This document shows, one piece after another, positions 16,223 through 25,573 of a stretch of DNA of 64,000 bases. The position numbers and the translations under genes are program-made. The notes beneath the pieces are model-generated. The model ran no database searches. It was given only the letters and a program-made list of their open reading frames with translations, and had not been told where the DNA came from. The DNA is from Clostridiales bacterium (GTDB lineage Bacteria > Bacillota > Clostridia > Peptostreptococcales > Anaerovoracaceae): NCBI GenBank assembly GCA_015258265.1, contig JABZIP010000001.1:124001-188000 (forward strand), given 5' to 3'. How positions within the stretch are numbered: the first letter of the stretch is position 1; each line of letters opens with the position of its first letter.

Positions 16223-17304
16223 TTAAGTTCCTCAAGCAAATTTGTGGCAATCTGCTGCTTTTGCTGCGTCAAAACCGCAAAGTTCACAAATGTTTCCGAA
16301 AGCATCGAAAAATCCTGATTTGCCGCCGCCATATAAGATATATTTTCCATTATAAGAGTATAATGCCACAACATTTGCGCATATTCGTTTAAAGCGCTTT
16401 GCACAGCCTCCTGCTGCTCCGAGAGTTTATCCAGCTTATAAAACGCCGAATCCTTTTTTTCTTCAACCGTTTTGCACGCCTGCGTTATCGCTTCCGCGTA
16501 CATCAATTTTTTCTCCGAATTGTCCTCCTTGCGCAACGCTATCAAATTCGCCGTTGCCTGTTTGTTCAATTCATCAAGCGACTTGATTTCCGCATGCGCA
16601 GCCTTTTTGAAAAGCGCATCGTACTTTTCCTGCTCTTCCTTTACATCGGCAGGTTTGCCCGAAGGAATATCCTCTTTGTCGTTATCGCTTATGGTAATAG
16701 TACTTTCGACATGATCCCATTCTATTTTTTTATTTAACAATTTTGATACGGCTCGAATCGGCAAATATGCACTGTTGTTAACAATCGCAGGATATACCTG
16801 CTTTTCACCCGAATCGAGCATATCAGCTTTTTCAAAATTGTATAATACGCGCACATCGCTTCTAATCTGCATGCCCACTTGAAGCATTTGCGAGTTCGCT
16901 TCCGTATTTCTTAATGCTGATACTCCGACCGCATAAGGGGTAGCACCTGCAGGCTCATTCTTCTTTTCGGTATCCGGATTTTTTAATGTTCTTCCTATGT
17001 ATATAGTTCTGTTTGCCTGTTCCCAGTCTATATTCTTGTCAAGCATACTCGCCATACCTCTGATAGGTAAATATGCCGTACCACCATAAAATAAAGGATA
17101 AACCCGATTTCCATTGGCATCGTAAAAAATATATAGCTTATCATCCATCCTAACTTTGACATCGCTTCGCGGATAGGCAAACACATTTTTGTTTTTCGCA
17201 TCTGAAACTGTTTTGAGCGGCACCGTTTCCATAGCAAAGCAGGTGCCGAATTGTCCTGCAAGCAAAATCGCAGCAGCAATCACGCTTATGGCTTTTATTT
17301 TCAT
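16219..17304 (-). CDS. Secreted protein with two copper-amine-oxidase-like stalk domains
   Basis: The 361-residue protein has a signal peptide ending near GTCFA (residue about 24). Two copies of the copper amine oxidase N-terminal domain follow, each with the LPIRAxxxLLxxxIxWxxxxxTIxI pattern seen in pieces such as YLPIRGMASML and YLPIRAVSKLL. A helical C-terminal region of about 150 residues rich in Lys, Glu and Gln completes it. These domains are common in clostridial cell-wall proteins and do not imply oxidase activity. It is the first gene of an operon with the CapD-like gene and pgi, and a strong promoter lies upstream. The specific role is unknown. Confidence 0.75.
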   Translation of the reverse strand: MKIKAISVIAAAILLAGQFGTCFAMETVPLKTVSDAKNKNVFAYPRSDVKVRMDDKLYIFYDANGNRVYPLFYGGTAYLPIRGMASMLDKNIDWEQANRTIYIGRTLKNPDTEKKNEPAGATPYAVGVSALRNTEANSQMLQVGMQIRSDVRVLYNFEKADMLDSGEKQVYPAIVNNSAYLPIRAVSKLLNKKIEWDHVESTITISDNDKEDIPSGKPADVKEEQEKYDALFKKAAHAEIKSLDELNKQATANLIALRKEDNSEKKLMYAEAITQACKTVEEKKDSAFYKLDKLSEQQEAVQSALNEYAQMLWHYTLIMENISYMAAANQDFSMLSETFVNFAVLTQQKQQIATNLLEELK

Positions 17305-17338
17305 ATTTCCACCGTAACCTCAACTTTATATATATAGT

Positions 17339-17367
17339 ATTTTATTACAATATGTAAGCCTTGTCAA
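17339..17367 (-). promoter_or_regulatory. Promoter of the stalk-domain operon
   Basis: On the minus strand TTGACA (17367-17362) and TAAAAT (17344-17339) have a spacing of 17 bases. The predicted leader is about 30 bases. Confidence 0.75.
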
Positions 17368-17394
17368 ACTGTTCCGCCCGTTCAAAAACTGGAA

Positions 17395-17437
17395 CCCCCC
17401 TTGAACCGTTCAAAGTCTAACGGTTTCAAGGGGGGGT
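17395..17437 (-). terminator. Terminator of tRNA-Arg
   Basis: On the minus strand a run of C with CTTGAAACCGTT pairs with AACGGTTCAAG and a run of G, giving a very stable hairpin a few bases after the tRNA. The T tract after it is short and interrupted. Confidence 0.75.
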
Positions 17438-17442
17438 ATTTT

Positions 17443-17519
<77 letters not shown>

Positions 17520-18480
17520 AAATAAAATGTTCAACATCAATAATATCACAAAACTAAGACGCATACAATACTTAGCAAAAAAAATCTAAAATTTTCATTA
17601 AATCATACACAAATATCATTTCGCCTGTCGATACTCCCCTTGCTGGATTTGCAGAATTTTTATATAAAAAACACATTATATTGCATTTTTATATTTTTAA
17701 TTACGCTATATATGCTCTCCTTTTAAATCTTCTCTTTGTTCGCTCGCAAAACGCTCATTTTTGCTCAATTTTAAGCGTTTTGTAAAAAAATGTATGTATT
17801 ATTTTGCGTTTTATTTGCCTTTTCAAACTGTTCTATTCGGACAATACAATATTTCGCGTAGTCTAGAAAATTTTAAGCCGTCATTCAGCATTAGCCATTC
17901 CTATTTTTGTACACTTGTATTATCTGGTAATTACATTTTTATGGAAATGTAATTTTTCTTTATCCATAAATTTCAATGTAAGCCAACATTCCCCTTTGAT
18001 TATGGTAATACTTGACATCTGCTTTTTACCCAAGTAATAATTCTCCTTATTTATGTTAATTTTCTTGATTTTTGCATCAAATTTTAGACTTAACAAAAAT
18101 TTCCGGTTTCAGGTATAGATATAGTTGCAATTTTTGAAATTTTGTTGTTGTATATTTGTTCCATTATTTTCAATTTTTCTTCGTTCGCTCTATTTTTGCC
18201 GTTTTTTCTGGCGTTTTGAGCATTTTTGTATTATTGTGTTAACTCAATATCGTATGGTGTATTGCGCCAATCGCTTAGTCTGCGCTCATTTTTGTCTTTT
18301 TGTAGTATGTTATTAGTACAATTTTTTGCTGTTCCGTTCGGCTTTCCTCCCTATCGACCGTTGAAATATCTACATTTTATCGACTTGCCATATAAATCTT
18401 AACTTGAAATTCCGCTTCTCAACTTTTGCATAATAAGCTGCTATTTTCACGCAATACCTCAAATTCCAATGTTTGTATGA
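17520..18480. other. About 1 kb without a recognisable gene
   Basis: This AT-rich stretch contains only short ORFs with Phe- and Cys-rich nonsense-like translations. It has a perfect 9-base inverted repeat, CAAAACGCT and AGCGTTTTG (17747-17755 and 17774-17782), and loosely repeated pieces related to TTCGTTCGCTC and CGCTCATTTTTG near 17740, 18180 and 18280. I see no tRNA, transposase remnant or CRISPR repeat. It may be decayed DNA or hold an unrecognised RNA. Confidence 0.5.
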
Positions 18481-18481
18481 A

Positions 18482-18527
18482 AAAAACCACTTAAATGCGC
18501 TGAATTAGCGCATTTAAGTAGTTTTTG
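18482..18527 (-). terminator. Terminator of the YbaK-like deacylase gene
   Basis: The arms ACTTAAATGCGCT and AGCGCATTTAAGT are perfectly complementary (13 bases) with a 5-base loop and T runs on both sides, so it can act in both directions. It lies about 60 bases after the stop at 18584. Confidence 0.85.
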
Positions 18528-18583
18528 TTTTGTTTTTATACATTTTTCCGCAAAAATACAGTTAAGTCTCGTATGTTTTTGCC

Positions 18584-19066
18584 CTATAATTCTACAATAT
18601 TTGCTTCGTATCCTATATTATCTAAAAAGGAAAGCAAGTCTTGCGTGGATATGAAAATAGTCTTTTCATTGGTATTCGGATGAAAACTCATACGCTCTTC
18701 CCCCATAATCTCCTTGTCGAAGTAAACTCTGATGTCCCTATCTACATTGTTCAGCAGTCCGAACGGAGATACTACTCCGGAAGGCAATTTCATCTTCTCG
18801 TCCAAAGTAGCGGAAGATGCCATTTTTATTTGCTTCTCACCTACTATTTCTTTAAAGACATCCATATCAAGACGCTTAGAATCATCCATTATTACCAAAT
18901 AAAACGCTGTTTTCTTCTTGTTAGTCAAAAACATCGTTTTGGTCCGTACACCACTAATTCCCTCAATGAATTTATCCGCTTGCTCCGTTGTGAGCGCAGG
19001 TTCATGTTCCACAATCTGAAATTCAATACCAAGCTCTTTCAATTTTTTCTCTACTATTTCGTACAT
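18584..19066 (-). CDS. YbaK/ProX-type aminoacyl-tRNA deacylase (PrdX-like)
   Basis: The 160-residue protein belongs to the YbaK/ProRS-editing superfamily, which hydrolyses Ala-tRNA(Pro) or related mischarged tRNAs in trans. Supporting motifs are EHEPALTTEQA near the N-terminus, TKTMFLTNKK with the conserved lysine, and the GVVSPFGLLN loop. The length is that of ProXp-ala/PrdX proteins. In amino-acid-fermenting clostridia PrdX accompanies proline reductase, but no prd genes are visible here. AAGGAGG precedes the ATG. It is flanked by terminators on both sides and is therefore monocistronic. Confidence 0.85.
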   Translation of the reverse strand: MYEIVEKKLKELGIEFQIVEHEPALTTEQADKFIEGISGVRTKTMFLTNKKKTAFYLVIMDDSKRLDMDVFKEIVGEKQIKMASSATLDEKMKLPSGVVSPFGLLNNVDRDIRVYFDKEIMGEERMSFHPNTNEKTIFISTQDLLSFLDNIGYEANIVEL

Positions 19067-19084
19067 CGTTCCGCCCTCCTTGCT

Positions 19085-19115
19085 ATCATATTAGCATTTT
19101 TTTGTATATTGTCAA
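19085..19115 (-). promoter_or_regulatory. Promoter of the YbaK-like gene
   Basis: On the minus strand TTGACA (19115-19110) is followed by TATGAT (19090-19085) with 19 bases between, longer than ideal. GCTA and TAGC flank the -10 as a small dyad. Confidence 0.5.
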
Positions 19116-19142
19116 CACATGAGGCTATAAATTTATGGTATA

Positions 19143-19175
19143 AAAAAGCCCCCATTCTTTCGAACAGGGGCTTTT
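19143..19175 (-). terminator. Terminator of the lytic transglycosylase gene
   Basis: On the minus strand AAAAGCCCC and GGGGCTTTTTT form a hairpin with a T run about 15 bases after the stop at 19191. Confidence 0.85.
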
Positions 19176-19190
19176 CCTTGTAATTTTGAT

Positions 19191-20219
19191 TTATTTGTAG
19201 CCGTTGTTTGAAAGGTACTGATTTATACCTCCCTGCAGCTTCAAAACATTTGTAGCGTGAGCAGTCGAATAATTTCCTCTGTTTACTCTACCCGAGCCAT
19301 ATGCGTACGCCGATAGGCTTTTAATTGTATCTCCATTGTAACTTTTCAGTCCGTTTGCAAGCATGCTTGCTGCAATGTTAATACTAATTTCAGGTTCCTT
19401 TAACTGCCAAGTCGTTACACCGAAATTCGCCGCCGTTTTCGGCATTATCTGCATAAGTCCCACCGCACCGCCGGAAGAAACTACCTCCGGATGGAAATTG
19501 CTTTCACGCTTTGCAATGGCTATTAGCATCAATTCGTTTATACCGTAATTTCTGCTTGCTCTCTTAAATGCAAATACCATTTTCTGGGCATCCTGGTCGC
19601 TAAGCGCCTTGTTATGCGTCTTCATGTAGGTTACAAGACCTCGATTGTATCTTGCTTCCACTTCGTTGTAATAACTTGCCGCCTTAACTTGTGCTTTTGT
19701 GCTTATTGCGAGTCCGAAATTCGAATCGTAATGATAATCCCAAGCCAGCACCTTGCTTTCCTTGAATACTTGAAGCGGTAAGTATATCGCTCCGTTTGCC
19801 GAAAGCACCGGCAACATCCCTATATTTAGGACTTCCTCCGCACCGCTGTGCGCCTTTACTTCTACCTTCATATCCGGCACGACTATCGGCTTCAAGCTCG
19901 AACCGCTGTTTACCTCATAAGCCTGCCCCGCCTGCGTTGCAGTAGCCTCTTTCTTTACCAATGTCAATGTACGGGTATTCCAATCCGCTGTCGCTTCAAC
20001 TCCTGTAAGGGCTGAAAGCTCCTGACTGACCGGCAAATACGTTGTGTTATTATAAATGAATAACGGGCTCTGCAAGTTGTAATTGCTCACTCTCACGCCA
20101 TTTACAACTAATTCCCTATAGAAAAATGCTCCATGTACTTCTTGAACTGCATATGTGCAAATTCCCGAAAAAAGCAAAATAGTCAGTGAGAGCAACGCTG
20201 TTATCAGCTTTTTGCTCAT
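19191..20219 (-). CDS. Secreted lytic transglycosylase (SLT domain) with stalk-like N-terminus
   Basis: The 342-residue protein has a signal peptide (about residues 1-24), a copper-amine-oxidase-like stalk region (about 35-170) and a C-terminal SLT domain that cleaves peptidoglycan glycan strands. The catalytic glutamate is Glu239 in IAKRESNFHP, followed by the SLT motif SGGAVGLMQIMPKTA and the later AYGSG. It acts outside the cell, probably in wall turnover. GAAAGGA precedes the ATG. A TATAAT with an upstream TGG lies about 105 bases before the start, and a terminator follows the gene. Confidence 0.9.
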   Translation of the reverse strand: MSKKLITALLSLTILLFSGICTYAVQEVHGAFFYRELVVNGVRVSNYNLQSPLFIYNNTTYLPVSQELSALTGVEATADWNTRTLTLVKKEATATQAGQAYEVNSGSSLKPIVVPDMKVEVKAHSGAEEVLNIGMLPVLSANGAIYLPLQVFKESKVLAWDYHYDSNFGLAISTKAQVKAASYYNEVEARYNRGLVTYMKTHNKALSDQDAQKMVFAFKRASRNYGINELMLIAIAKRESNFHPEVVSSGGAVGLMQIMPKTAANFGVTTWQLKEPEISINIAASMLANGLKSYNGDTIKSLSAYAYGSGRVNRGNYSTAHATNVLKLQGGINQYLSNNGYK

Positions 20220-20324
20220 AAAATTTCCTTTCAGTTTTTTTATTAAGTCAATTCACACACCAAGTCCGATTAAAATCTCAAGTATCAGTGATCCACATTC
20301 ATATCTTAAAATTGACCTAAAATT

Positions 20325-20330
20325 ATTATA
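20325..20330 (-). promoter_or_regulatory. Extended -10 of the lytic transglycosylase gene
   Basis: The minus strand reads TGG-TATAAT. I see no convincing -35 at 16-18 bases. The leader would be about 100 bases. Confidence 0.5.
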
Positions 20331-20478
20331 CCACGCTGAAAAGAAAAAATTATTCTTTGTACGCATTTTATACAATTTTTTGTAATATTTTTACAGTTAA
20401 TTTGTCCCAATTTGTCGTTTTTTTAATTTTATATACCGTATATAGCGTTTAGTATTTTTTAAAACCCCGATATATAGA

Positions 20479-20502
20479 AAAGGGCGCTCGCCTGCGCCCT
20501 TT
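20479..20502 (-). terminator. Terminator of cheV
   Basis: Perfect arms AAAGGGCGC and GCGCCCTTT with a 6-base loop, followed on the minus strand by TTCTATAT, lie 38 bases after the cheV stop. Confidence 0.75.
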
Positions 20503-20539
20503 CAAAAAATCATATTCTTTAATTTGCTAAAGTCTTAAA

Positions 20540-21469
20540 TTACAATTTCATAGTAAATGAATCAATAAGCGAAACCAATTTTCCTATCTCCGGCTTACTG
20601 ATTTGTGCATCAGCTCCGAGCTGTTCGCCCTTGATTCGCATCTCTTCGTTGATTAACGACGAGAACAAAATTAGCGGTATTTCCTTGAGCTGCGGATCCG
20701 TCTTTATCAGCTTAGTCAATCTATGACCGTCCATTAGCGGCATTTCGATATCAGAAACTATACAGCTGACATGATCCTTGACAGACTCGCCGCTTTCTTT
20801 GAGTTTTTGGAGATAATCCCATGCCTCCTGACCGTTGTCGGTACGAGTTGTATGCGTATATCCCGCTGTATGCAGACACTCAAGTATCAACTTTGCAAGA
20901 AGCATTGAATCCTCCGCAATCAAAATATGTTCGCTTCTTTGAGATCTTTCTCCCATTTCTTCAATTTCAGAAACTTGAATAGTAGCTTCAGGACTTATTT
21001 CCGCAACAATTTTTTCAAAGTCAAGTATAGTAATGAGTCTGCCCTTGTATTCCGCTATACCTGTCGCAGCACCGTCGCCACCGCCATAAACCGCCTTGTC
21101 GGGTTTTTTAATGGCTTTCCAGGAAATCCTATCAATACCCACAACAGTATGAACATGAAATGCAAAATTCAAATTATTAAAATTCGTAACGATGAAAATA
21201 TCTCTACCATTGGCTTCGCAAGGTGGGAGTCCAAGGTACTTATCTAGGCTTATTACAGTAATAATTTCATCTCTAGGTTTGAACACGCCTTCTATCACAG
21301 GGTGAGCATTTGGCATAGCCTTAACCTCTTGAGCTACCATGATTTCTCGCACTTTGGCAACATTTATGCCGAATACCTCGTCAGCAACTGTAAATTCAAT
21401 GATTTCTATTTCATTCGTGCCCGATTCCAGCAGGATACGAGTTTTGCTAGCACTTTCTATTTCTGCCAT
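20540..21469 (-). CDS. cheV: CheV-type chemotaxis coupling protein (CheW-receiver)
   Basis: The 309-residue protein joins a CheW domain (about residues 15-160, with EVFGINVAKVREIM) to a C-terminal response-regulator receiver (about 180-305). The receiver shows the acidic pocket in ILIAEDSMLL, the phospho-acceptor aspartate in CIVSDIEMPLMDG and the conserved lysine in ISKPE. CheV couples chemoreceptors to CheA and tunes adaptation. The start at 21469 is chosen because GGAGG is 7 bases before it; an ATG two codons upstream would be too close. A chemoreceptor gene lies 5 kb upstream on the same strand, but no cheA or flagellar gene is in the window. Confidence 0.9.
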   Translation of the reverse strand: MAEIESASKTRILLESGTNEIEIIEFTVADEVFGINVAKVREIMVAQEVKAMPNAHPVIEGVFKPRDEIITVISLDKYLGLPPCEANGRDIFIVTNFNNLNFAFHVHTVVGIDRISWKAIKKPDKAVYGGGDGAATGIAEYKGRLITILDFEKIVAEISPEATIQVSEIEEMGERSQRSEHILIAEDSMLLAKLILECLHTAGYTHTTRTDNGQEAWDYLQKLKESGESVKDHVSCIVSDIEMPLMDGHRLTKLIKTDPQLKEIPLILFSSLINEEMRIKGEQLGADAQISKPEIGKLVSLIDSFTMKL

Positions 21470-21546
21470 TTTCATACCTCCTATGTTTTATGGCTTTCGC
21501 GCCAATTTTAAATATCTAAAATTACCTATTTCCTAGTATACACTAT

Positions 21547-21819
21547 TTATAAAGTTTTGTGAAGCCGATTTTTAACCAAGTTCTCTTTTTCCTCTTTGCT
21601 TAGCTTCTTTATGGCACATTCACGCTTCATCGCTTCGCTCTTTGTTTCAAACTCCTCGTAATAAACCAGTTTTACAGGTCTTCGTGTTTTCGTACATTTC
21701 GCACCGTTTTTGCCCTCGTTATGCTCTTTGACACGCCTATTGATGTCGGAAGTCCAGCCTGTGTAAAGCGAGTCGTCGCTGCACCTTACCATATATGTGT
21801 AGCATATATTTTTTTTCAT
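21547..21819 (-). CDS. GIY-YIG domain endonuclease-like protein (UPF0213/YhbQ type)
   Basis: The 90-residue protein has the GIY-YIG fold: YTYMVRCSDDSLYTGWT contains the two tyrosine strands, followed by the catalytic-region arginine in DINRRVKEHN and the glutamate in KRECAIKKL. Free-standing proteins of this family are thought to be DNA nucleases or repair factors; the cellular role is poorly defined. I choose the ATG at 21819, preceded by AGGTG that overlaps the fbp stop, over a GTG 16 codons upstream lying inside fbp. It is the last gene of a five-gene run. Confidence 0.85.
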   Translation of the reverse strand: MKKNICYTYMVRCSDDSLYTGWTSDINRRVKEHNEGKNGAKCTKTRRPVKLVYYEEFETKSEAMKRECAIKKLSKEEKENLVKNRLHKTL

Positions 21820-21829
21820 AAAGTCGCAC

Positions 21830-23779
21830 CTATTTGCGTTCCTTAATCTCGCCTGTCTTATATGCACGCACCAGCATTTTTAGATCTTCGAGCTGGTTTT
21901 GCAGCTCTCCTCCTATATCCGACATCTTAACTGTTTGTCTAACTGGTAAATTCTCAACTATTCTGATAATCGGTTCATGGAATGTTTGTGTTCCGTCAGC
22001 TTCCTTCGGGGTATACTTTTGATGCTCCGCAAGCGCCATAAATCGTGAATTATATATAAATGTGTACCCCGCAATTCCCGTTTGCTTCTGATAGGCTTTT
22101 GAAATACCTCCGTCGATGATAAATAGCTTGCCCTCACCCTTGATAGGGCTCTCGCCGTCTTTGATTTTAACCGGCACATGTCCGTTCAAAATATGCGATG
22201 TTTCCGGATTCAGTCCGAATTCCGCAAGTATTTTTTCGCAGTTTTCCTTTTCCTTGATTAGGCTATAATACGGTACAGTATACTCTTTGTGGACTTTCTT
22301 ATCCGCTATAAAAGACCTTTCAAATGTAGTCATTTGATCCTTACCGAATAGTGGCGATTTTGCTCCAAGCCACAAATACCACATAATGTCGCCGGCTCTT
22401 CCTGTTTCCTCTGCCGCCAATGGATTGAAATACGCCTTTCGTACCTCTTCGTCCAAATAATCCATATACTTTTTGCCTGATAGCTTTTGACCGTTTATTG
22501 TAACTTCCTCAAACTCACCGCTTGCCGTCATAGGAATGCATCCGTGATAAAGCAAATTACCGTTTACACACTTATACATAGCACCGTTACTATAAAGAAA
22601 TCTCACATGCTTTTGCAGTTTTTCGCTTTCCAAAAACGACGCTTCCAGCGTATTCATAAGTGCATTTTCTTCAGCTGTAAGTTCATACGGATTGTCAGGA
22701 TTTACGGTCGGAAAATTGGTATCGAGCAATTGGTATATTTCCCCTTTGATTTCCAACGTTCCCGCTTTTCGGTCTATCTTGTCCAGCAAAAGCCTGTGTT
22801 GCATATTATATTCCGGATGTGATTTTATCCTCTGCCCCTCGACCTTGTGTTGTATAATAGCTATCGCTTTGTGCATTTTTGCCGCAAGATTTTCGTCAAC
22901 CGGATCGAAAGTGTTTTTGTCTAGTATATGAGGCATAAATTTCGTACAAGGATCGTCGCCGTAGGTCTTGGCAGCAAATACCGCAAGCGGTCTTAAGTTG
23001 ATTCCATAGCCGATTTCGAGCATATCAAAATTGTTGTAGCTGATATTCATTCGTATTACATTCGTAATACAAGCCCAGTTTCCCGTAGCCGCACCCATCC
23101 ATACTATATCGTGATTCCCCCATTGAAAATCGACATCGTGGAAATCCATCAAATATTCCATAATATAATCAGGATGCGGTCCTCTATCAAATATATCGCC
23201 TATTATATGTAGTCTATCAACCGCTAGTCTGCTAATCGTATCGCTAAGCTGTAATATCAAGGTTTCCGCCGCATCAAACTCAACCATTGAATTTATTATT
23301 TCGCTATAATAATGTGCCCTATTTGCCTCATCATCCGCATGCAAAAGTTCATCGAGTATATATGCGCTGTCTTTAGGTAAACGCTTTCTAACCTTTGACC
23401 TTGTATATTTAGTAGAAACGGACTTGCAGACTTCTATCAAACGGTATATTGATACCTTGCACCATTCTTCGTAATCCTGCTCGCGTTTCTTTGCTCGCTC
23501 AAGTTCTGAAGCCGCATCGTAAATCAGTGCACCAAGCCTATCTCTTTCCGTTTCGGTAAGCCGTCTTTCAAATGTTTCGTCTATCTTTGAACGAATTATC
23601 CCGGAGGCGCTTTTTATCATATGTATAAAAGCCTCATGTTCACCGTGCAGATCACTCAAAAAATACTCCGTCCCCTTTGGCAAACTCAAAATCGCCCTCA
23701 AATTTATAATCTCCGCAGTAGCCTTTTGGATATTCGGGTATTCCTTGGCAAGTAATTCTAGATATTTCTTTTCAAACAT
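21830..23779 (-). CDS. fbp: Fructose-1,6-bisphosphatase, class 3
   Basis: This 649-residue enzyme dephosphorylates fructose-1,6-bisphosphate in gluconeogenesis. It is the Firmicute-specific class 3 form with a calcineurin-type metallophosphatase core. The metal-binding motifs are visible as DLHGEHEAF, GDIFDRGPHPDY and WGNHDIVWMGA, and a later histidine in ILNGHVPVK. The length matches the Bacillus Fbp (about 670). The ATG at 23779 is preceded by GGAGG 4 bases before; the upstream ATG at 23797 lacks a site. It starts 10 bases after the acyl-CoA synthetase stop and is therefore in that operon. Confidence 0.95.
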   Translation of the reverse strand: MFEKKYLELLAKEYPNIQKATAEIINLRAILSLPKGTEYFLSDLHGEHEAFIHMIKSASGIIRSKIDETFERRLTETERDRLGALIYDAASELERAKKREQDYEEWCKVSIYRLIEVCKSVSTKYTRSKVRKRLPKDSAYILDELLHADDEANRAHYYSEIINSMVEFDAAETLILQLSDTISRLAVDRLHIIGDIFDRGPHPDYIMEYLMDFHDVDFQWGNHDIVWMGAATGNWACITNVIRMNISYNNFDMLEIGYGINLRPLAVFAAKTYGDDPCTKFMPHILDKNTFDPVDENLAAKMHKAIAIIQHKVEGQRIKSHPEYNMQHRLLLDKIDRKAGTLEIKGEIYQLLDTNFPTVNPDNPYELTAEENALMNTLEASFLESEKLQKHVRFLYSNGAMYKCVNGNLLYHGCIPMTASGEFEEVTINGQKLSGKKYMDYLDEEVRKAYFNPLAAEETGRAGDIMWYLWLGAKSPLFGKDQMTTFERSFIADKKVHKEYTVPYYSLIKEKENCEKILAEFGLNPETSHILNGHVPVKIKDGESPIKGEGKLFIIDGGISKAYQKQTGIAGYTFIYNSRFMALAEHQKYTPKEADGTQTFHEPIIRIVENLPVRQTVKMSDIGGELQNQLEDLKMLVRAYKTGEIKERK

Positions 23780-23789
23780 GGTTCCTCCA

Positions 23790-25553
23790 CTATGCATTTT
23801 TCGGACTGAAACGCTTTATTTTTCGGCTTGTCGTCTTTTCAAACTCCTCTTCTCTTATGTTGAAACGCTTAACTTTTTTGTATATCGGCATCTTGTCGTT
23901 AATCTTGTCTATTTCAGCCTTTATGAAGCTCACCCGCTCTTCTTCCGCCGGCTTTTTTCCCATTGCGGTCTCAATCGCCTCGTCATCCAAAAATACTTCC
24001 GCTTTCACAACGATATCTCCGGACTTTTCATCCTCAAAACCGTGCACTAAACATTCTATAATATAAGGACTCTGCGACAAGTAAAACTCAACTTCCTCAG
24101 GGAATATGTTTTTACCATTTTTTGTAACAATTACACTTTTCTTTCTACCGCAAACATACAAAAATCCGTCGCGATCAAAATAGCCGTAATCCCCTGTATA
24201 TAGCCAACCGTCCTTTAAAACTTCATTGGTTTCTTCTGTGTTGTTGTAGTAACCCAACATTACAGATGGCCCCTTGCAAATTATTTCTCCGACACCGTTC
24301 TTATCTTGGTCAACTATTCTGACTTCCGTTCCCGGCATCGGGAGTCCTGCCGCCGCAGGTTTCGAATACCGATCCTTATTTACTGCAATTATAGGCGCAT
24401 TCTCCGTCATTCCGTAGCCTTGTATCATTGGTATTCCCATCGCCTGCATATCTTCTATTACAGTAGGATCAATAGCCGCACCTCCTGCTATAAACAAATT
24501 CATATGTCCACCAAAGGTTTCGTGAATGTCCTTAAACATAGCTTTCACTATCTTTGGATGATTATATAACTTTAATTTTTTCGATACGGCAATCGCCTTT
24601 CTAAGTTTGTTGTACTTACCCAAGGTCATAGCCTGCTTCATAATTCGCCTGTGTATCGCTTCAAAAATTAGCGGGACTCCAAGCATTACACCCGCAGGTG
24701 CTTCCTGCATATTCTTGAGGATTGACTTCAGACCTTCGCAAATAGCAATAGTCATTCCTTGATAAATTCCGGTAAAAATATGGCACGTAAGCTCATATGA
24801 GTGGTGCATCGGCAGCACTGACAATCCGAAATCATCTGGCGGGATGTTTACATACTTAGACATATTGTATACATTCGCTGTAATATTTTTGTGCGACAGC
24901 ATTACCCCCTTTGCAAGCCCCGTTGTACCTGATGTAAAGAGAAGTGCACACATTAAATCCGGATTGATTTTAGCATCAATGAATCGCCTGTCGCCCGCTT
25001 CAACGAGCTTCTTCCCTTTTTCAATCAGCTCTTCTAAGCAAAGATTTTGAGGAGCAAGACCTGCCATTTCCGCAGACACCTCTACAAATTCATCACACGA
25101 GCATTTGCAAACATTATATTTAAGCGGTGTTTCCAATAACTCCTCCGCTTCTTTAACTTGCGTAGCCAGCTTTTTCGAATAAAATACCGCACTCGCTTCT
25201 GAACGAGCTAAAAGATTCGCAATTTCCTCCTGTGGAAGCTCCCTGTCCAGAGGGACTATTACGCCCACTCCGCACGCAACCGCAAGATAAGACAGCACCC
25301 ATTCGTAGCTGTTTTCGCCTATTACTGCAATTTTTGTGTCGGCGAGTCCCATATCGATGAGCGCTGTACCAAGTGCATTGACCTCTTGCAAAACCTGCCT
25401 ATATTTAATCGGCTCATATTCGCCGCCCTTCACTCTTTTGACAAGATACGCATCTTTTTCCGAATAAAGATGTACACTGGATACCAGCATATCTCTCAAA
25501 TCGGTGATTTCACGAAAGTTATATAAACTATCCTTGTATTTTTTGCTATTCAT
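23790..25553 (-). CDS. AMP-forming acyl-CoA synthetase (long-chain fatty-acid-CoA ligase type)
   Basis: The 587-residue protein belongs to the ANL superfamily, which activates carboxylic acids as acyl-AMP and transfers them to CoA. It has the P-loop LLFTSGTTGLAKGVMLSHKN, the GYGMTENAP motif, the hinge-region aspartate in LYTGDYG and the C-terminal catalytic lysine region ENFEKTTSRKIKR-like (EEFEKTTSRKIKRF). Long-chain substrates are likely from the overall resemblance, but the acyl group cannot be read from the sequence. The ATG at 25553 with AAAAAGG before it is better than a TTG ten codons upstream that overlaps the previous gene. Confidence 0.88.
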   Translation of the reverse strand: MNSKKYKDSLYNFREITDLRDMLVSSVHLYSEKDAYLVKRVKGGEYEPIKYRQVLQEVNALGTALIDMGLADTKIAVIGENSYEWVLSYLAVACGVGVIVPLDRELPQEEIANLLARSEASAVFYSKKLATQVKEAEELLETPLKYNVCKCSCDEFVEVSAEMAGLAPQNLCLEELIEKGKKLVEAGDRRFIDAKINPDLMCALLFTSGTTGLAKGVMLSHKNITANVYNMSKYVNIPPDDFGLSVLPMHHSYELTCHIFTGIYQGMTIAICEGLKSILKNMQEAPAGVMLGVPLIFEAIHRRIMKQAMTLGKYNKLRKAIAVSKKLKLYNHPKIVKAMFKDIHETFGGHMNLFIAGGAAIDPTVIEDMQAMGIPMIQGYGMTENAPIIAVNKDRYSKPAAAGLPMPGTEVRIVDQDKNGVGEIICKGPSVMLGYYNNTEETNEVLKDGWLYTGDYGYFDRDGFLYVCGRKKSVIVTKNGKNIFPEEVEFYLSQSPYIIECLVHGFEDEKSGDIVVKAEVFLDDEAIETAMGKKPAEEERVSFIKAEIDKINDKMPIYKKVKRFNIREEEFEKTTSRKIKRFSPKNA

Positions 25554-25573
25554 TCTAACCTTTTTCTTTTTAC

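Noticed and set aside
16219..17304. Copper amine oxidase enzyme
   Set aside because: Only the non-catalytic N-terminal stalk domains are present; there is no catalytic domain or topaquinone motif.
17761..18316. Two small plus-strand ORFs in the gene-poor region
   Set aside because: The translations are low-complexity, Phe- and Cys-rich, without start signals or similarity that I recognise.
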